Source: Lichina pygmaea (lineage: Eukaryota; Ascomycota; Lichinomycetes; Lichinales; Lichinaceae). Taken from it: a stretch of 64,000 nucleotides of DNA. This document shows, piece by piece, positions 59,452 through 64,000 of this stretch. The stretch spans positions 2,604,001 through 2,668,000 of the forward strand of contig OY730175.1 of assembly GCA_963422465.1 (NCBI GenBank), given 5' to 3'. Under the pieces are notes generated by a model that worked only from the letters and a program-made list of their open reading frames with translations, ran no database searches and had not been told where the DNA came from. The position numbers were made by a program, and so were the translations under genes. Position 1 is the stretch's first letter. Each line of letters opens with the position of its first letter.

Positions 59452-62400
59452 CTTTGAAGACCCTCAAGGATGAGTACCTCAGGAGCAACCAACCCCAACT
59501 TCCCAGATGGAAAGATTAGTGTCGCCAAGCCAGACCTGTTCTATGGCGAAAGGAACAAGGTTGACGACTGGCTCATGCAACTCCAAGTCTACTTTCAATT
59601 CCAACCAGAGACAAAGCTGCCTAAGGAGAAGTGGCCCCTCTTCGCAACCACTTACATGAGAGGTAATGCTTATTGATGGATCAAGCCCTACATCAACAAA
59701 CATCTCTCAGGAAACAGAGACCATGATGGCATAACAGAATAGATGACAAAATAGACACAATTCAAGGACAAGATTAAAAAGATCCTTGGACCATCTAACA
59801 AAGACAAAGTGGCTATACAAATGATCCAGCACATCAAACAACAATGCTCAGCCGCAGAGTACACCACACAGTTCAAACAATACTCAGTACTGACTGACTG
59901 GGACGACGACACCCTGATGGTCATGTACTGACATGGACTCAAGGAAAACATGAAGGATGAAATCACCTTCGACAGACAAGCAGTCGACACACTGGACAAA
60001 CTCATCACACAAGCAATCAACATTGATGACAAGCTATTCAAGCAAGCGATGGAGAAACACCACGACAGAGGATACAGCCACCCTGCATGGCATGTGAGCA
60101 ACCACTACAAGCCGCCTAACAAGACACTGCCACATGACCCATATGGCTATGCACCCATGGAACTGGATGCAGTCCACCACAAGGGAAGGTTCACAAAGGG
60201 AAGGAACAACAAAAAGGGGAAAGCACTGAAGTGCTATGCCTGTGGCAAGCTAGGCCACATGGCGAAAGACTGTTGTTCAAAGAACAAGGTGCACTGACAG
60301 CAACTTAATACGCTTGACAGAGACTGGAATGTCATCAAGCCAGAGGATCCACCAGGAGAGGCTCAGCTATCCCTTGAACAATAGGACAACTACAATCAGA
60401 CATTGGAAGCAGCCCACCAACTGACAACATCAGGAGGCAAGGACCTACCAGAACAGACAGGTCAGGACAAGGGACAGGAGCCCTTAACCACCTCTGATAG
60501 GGACCAAGACGAACTTGTGTCTATCAAAGAAGAAATACCACAAGGAAGCTATGCTTACAGCATGGACCCACAAAATCTACAGCACAGTGAACTACAGTGG
60601 AGGTTTTGCACAAAGCACTACTGCACCTACCACGAACAACTACAAAGGTACAGAGGACATTCACCCTACCACACCACCTGCCACAAACATTGGGTCAACT
60701 GCGAGAAGGATGCGTGTGAGATCCATCTTTGGGACAAACACCAACACACTGCATTCCCCGGGCACACACATGATTGGCATGAACACCTCATGTTCCTACA
60801 GCAAGGCAACAACTACAACTGCTACGTTAACAATTGGCAGTACTGCCTCAAGCCTGGATGTGACAAGCATCAGCAAGACAAATTCATGAACAGATTCCTC
60901 AGAACTGATGGGAATAGCTGGACCCATTGCCCAGTCAGTGGAAAGACACTTCAATCAGGAAAAGACTGAACTCCCTTGTCAAGGGGTGACATCAGGAGCT
61001 TAACAACATGACCCCTAGCAACACAAAGCACCTGCGATTGCCTGTGTCACTACACACCAACACGCCAGTATAGACATACACACTTGTTGACTCTGGAGCC
61101 AGTGGAAACTACATCTCAAGACAACTTTACGATACTCTCAGCACTGGACGGAGACACAAGCAGCAGCCCTATCAGCTCGCGATGGCAAATAGACAGACAG
61201 AGCTAGTCTGCCATAAGACACAGCCAATGGAAATAGTTACCAGACACCATGCTGAAAGAATCCACCTTGATATTGTCGAGTTGGCCACTCAGGATATCTA
61301 TTTGAGGATGCCTTGGCTAAAGAAGCACAACCCAGTTGTTAACTGGAAGACAGGAGTACTCACGTTTAGGAACTGCACTAACAACACAGCTCAGACCTGT
61401 TACCAGCCGCAGAAGGTGTGGACAGATGAGGGAAGGAGTCCTCAGTGGAACCTCACTGACAGAAAGAACAACTCTCAAGAGAAGAGGTCTGCCTTGACAG
61501 GCACACCCCAGAACCAGGTGGCCAAACAGTCAGAGATGAAGAGAGAGGAAGTTGTTAACCCTCTGGAGATCCCTGAAGAGTACTGACCTGGGTATGATAA
61601 CCTCTTTCAGGAAAAGACAATGACAGCAGTGTTGCCTAAGCACCAACCTTGGGATCATGAGATCAAGTTGCAACCAGGGACGGAGCCAGGATTTGGACCA
61701 ATTTACCAGTTATCAGAGAAAGAGCTCCAAGTACTTCACGAGTACCTGGAGGAAAACCTGAAAAAGGGTTTCATTCAAGAATCTCAATTGCCAGCAGGAT
61801 ACCCGATACTATTTGCACCAAAGAAAGACAGAAGTCTTCGACTTTGTGTGGATTACAGGAAACTCAATAACATTACCATCAAGAACTGATATCTGTTGCC
61901 AAATGCGAACAAATTGCAAGACAGGATCAACCAAGCTACAATCTTTACCAAGCTGGACTTGAAAGGAGCATACAACCTGATACACATGAAAGAAGGAGAA
62001 GAATGGAAGACAGCCTTCAGAACCTGATACAGACACTACAAGTATCTGGTTATGCTATTCAGACTCACGAACGCACCAGCAACATGTCAAGCATTGATCA
62101 ACAACGTCATCAGAGCACACCTGGACCAAACAGCTATCACCTACCTGGATGACATTCTTGTCTACTCGAACACGCAACAGGAACATACCAAACATGTGAA
62201 GGATGTTCTACAATACCTACAAGAGGTAGGGCTCAAGCTTAACCCAAAGAAATGCAAGTTCAACAAACCGGAAGTTGAATTCCTCAGATACATCATAGAG
62301 ATCAAAGAGATCAAGATTGACCCTGAGAAAATCAAAGTGATTCAGCAACAGCCAACACCGACATCAGTTAAGGAAGTACAAGCCTTCCTAGGATTTGCCA

Positions 62401-64000
62401 ACTTCAACTGACAGTTCATTAAGAACTACTCACAGATGGCAACACCACTGACAGAACTCACAAAGAAGGACGTGGAGTACCGGTGGACAGAGAGATAACA
62501 AAAAGCATTCCAACAGCTCAAGAACACTTGCGCCAAGGAACCAGTTCTCCTCAACTTCAAGACAGGCCAACCAACACAAATCGAAACAGACACTTCAGAT
62601 CAGGCAGTAGGAGTATGTCTATGCCAACAGGCAGACAGCAAGTGGCACCCAGTTGCCTACTACTCACGAAAAATGACACAAGCAGAACAAAACTATGATA
62701 TCCATGACAAAGAGCTATTGGCAGTTGTCAACGCACTTGAACACTGGAGAGTGTACGCAGAAAGCAGTTCCGAACTCACTGTTCTCACAGACCACAAGAA
62801 TCTGACAACATTCACGACAACCAAGAAGCTGAACAGACAGCAAGTCAGATGGGCTGAACTCCTAGGGCAACACAAGTTCAAGATCTTGTACACTCCTGGA
62901 CAAGACAATAGGAGAGCAGACACACTAAGCTGATGAAAAGACCACATGGAAGATGATGAACACCAAGGAACAATCTTACAGCAGGACCAGCAAGGAAACC
63001 TGGTGCCTCAACCACAGATCAACAAGCTCACGGCAGAAGACACTGAAGAACTAATAAGGAACTACCACGACAATCCAGCACATGGTCACCCAGGAATCTC
63101 CAAGACCACAGACCTTATCCAACAGGCAGGGAACAATGTCATTAACCTCTGACAACATGTCACAAACTACATCAGCAAGTGTCTACTATGCCAGAAAAAC
63201 AAACATGGAAGACACAAGCTATACGGAGAAGGACACCCGAACACGATACCGAGAGGCCTGTGGGAAGACGTGTCAATAGACTTCATCACAAAGCTACCCA
63301 AGTCCAAAGACCCAGTCACAGGAATCACCTACAACTTGATTATGGTGATAGTGGACAGATTCACAAAATATCTAATAGTGGTACTATTCAAGAAGACCCA
63401 CACAGCAGAACAGTTGGGACACCTCTTACTGGACAGATTGGTCAGAGACCACGGAGTTCTGATCACGATCATTACAGACAGAGACAAACTCTTCACATCC
63501 AACTACTGGAAGACAATCAGTGCAGCCATGGGAACAAAACCCAAAATGTCTACAGCCTATCACCCACGAACCGATGGCCAGACAGAGTGAGCAAACCAAG
63601 TCCTGGAGACTTACTTACAGCATTACATCAACCAGACCCACAGCAATTGGGTACAGTTATTACCAGTGGCACAGCTGGCAATCAACCAGCACAGATCAGA
63701 CTCAACAAAGGAATCACTATTTTTTGCCAATTTTGGATGACATGCGAACATCAGGATACCAAGCAGAGCTTCACCAAACACAGAGAAAGCACTCCAACAT
63801 GACAAGCTCCTACGACAAACACACACAATGATGAGGCACTACCTTCAAGAGACCTCAGAAAGAATGCAATGTCAAATAGACAAGAAATCAAAAATGGCAC
63901 CTCAGCTAAAGAAGGGGGATAAAGTCTACCTTCTTACAAGAAATTGGAAAACAAAGAAACCAAAGACAAAGAAACTTGACAACATCAAGGTCAGACAATT

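Larger units (their letters stand above)
58908..64000 (+). mobile_element. Ty3/gypsy LTR retroelement, broken, running off the right edge
   Basis: 5' LTR from 58908 (TGTTACGACC) to about 59451 (CGCAACA). Gag from 59470 to about 60298, ending in a CCHC knuckle (CYACGKLGHMAKDC). Then a protease-like segment (about 61060-61330), reverse transcriptase (about 61620-62420), RNase H (about 62500-62930) and integrase (about 63000-63830, with the HHCC zinc-binding region then the catalytic core). The order PR-RT-RH-IN is that of Ty3/gypsy. The coding region is broken, with roughly ten or more breaks in view. The 3' end and 3' LTR are outside the window, so age by LTR comparison is not possible. CpG is retained better than in the neighbouring LINE, suggesting a younger insertion. 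Confidence 0.88.

Overview
This window looks like a nuclear contig of a filamentous ascomycete (Pezizomycotina, probably Sordariomycetes). Genes are GC-rich with short introns (about 50-150 nt). Most introns have GTRNGT donors, CTRAC-type branch points and YAG acceptors. The protein set is fungal: class III chitin synthase, OPY2, an FHL1-type regulator and MBF1. Splice models below were built by hand. For every complete gene the exon sum is divisible by three and matches the usual family length.

Layout. 1-1104: 5' part of an FHL1-like FHA regulator (minus, runs off the left edge). 2585-7361: very long disordered protein ending in a SAM methyltransferase domain (minus). 10694-14062: acidic disordered protein (minus). 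16036-16605: MBF1 (minus). 17611-20334: structurally complete, apparently non-autonomous LTR element with a 5-bp target duplication. 20666-22125: short LINE copy carrying only ORF1 and a 3' tail, with a 13-bp target duplication, in the 3' flank of a mitochondrial-type methylene-THF dehydrogenase/cyclohydrolase gene (22217-23572, minus). 23859-35772 is a compact housekeeping block: eIF3i/TIF34 (+), a secreted-type histidine phosphatase (+), MAD2 (-), GUF1 (+) and RNA polymerase III largest subunit (+). 36750-39945: 5'-truncated LINE with a 16-bp target duplication. 40878-42710: OPY2 (-). 42711-48626: intergenic DNA with a Ty3/gypsy integrase/chromodomain relic and a possible LTR. 48627-51909: class III chitin synthase (+). 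From about 52.6 kb to the right edge the DNA is a nest of repeats: a truncated tRNA-Met, a 157-bp dispersed repeat, an LTR element whose 5' LTR is split by a full-length LINE (53550-58441), and a second Ty3/gypsy element (58908 to the edge) inserted in the first one's putative gag.

How the parts relate. The host genes belong to several unrelated pathways (translation initiation and mitochondrial translation, tRNA/5S transcription, spindle checkpoint, one-carbon metabolism, cell-wall synthesis and HOG signalling). Their adjacency reads as gene density, not an operon-like system. The most informative signal is mutational. The 4.9-kb LINE and nearby relics have almost no CpG, while CpA/TpG stay common. 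Four of five differences between the two LTRs of the 17.6-kb element are CpG/TpG exchanges. The RT catalytic box of both RT-bearing LINEs reads D-N where D-D is expected. I infer CpG-directed decay of repeats (methylation-type, not classical CpA RIP). I saw no CRISPR array, no secondary-metabolite cluster and no clearly new multi-gene system.
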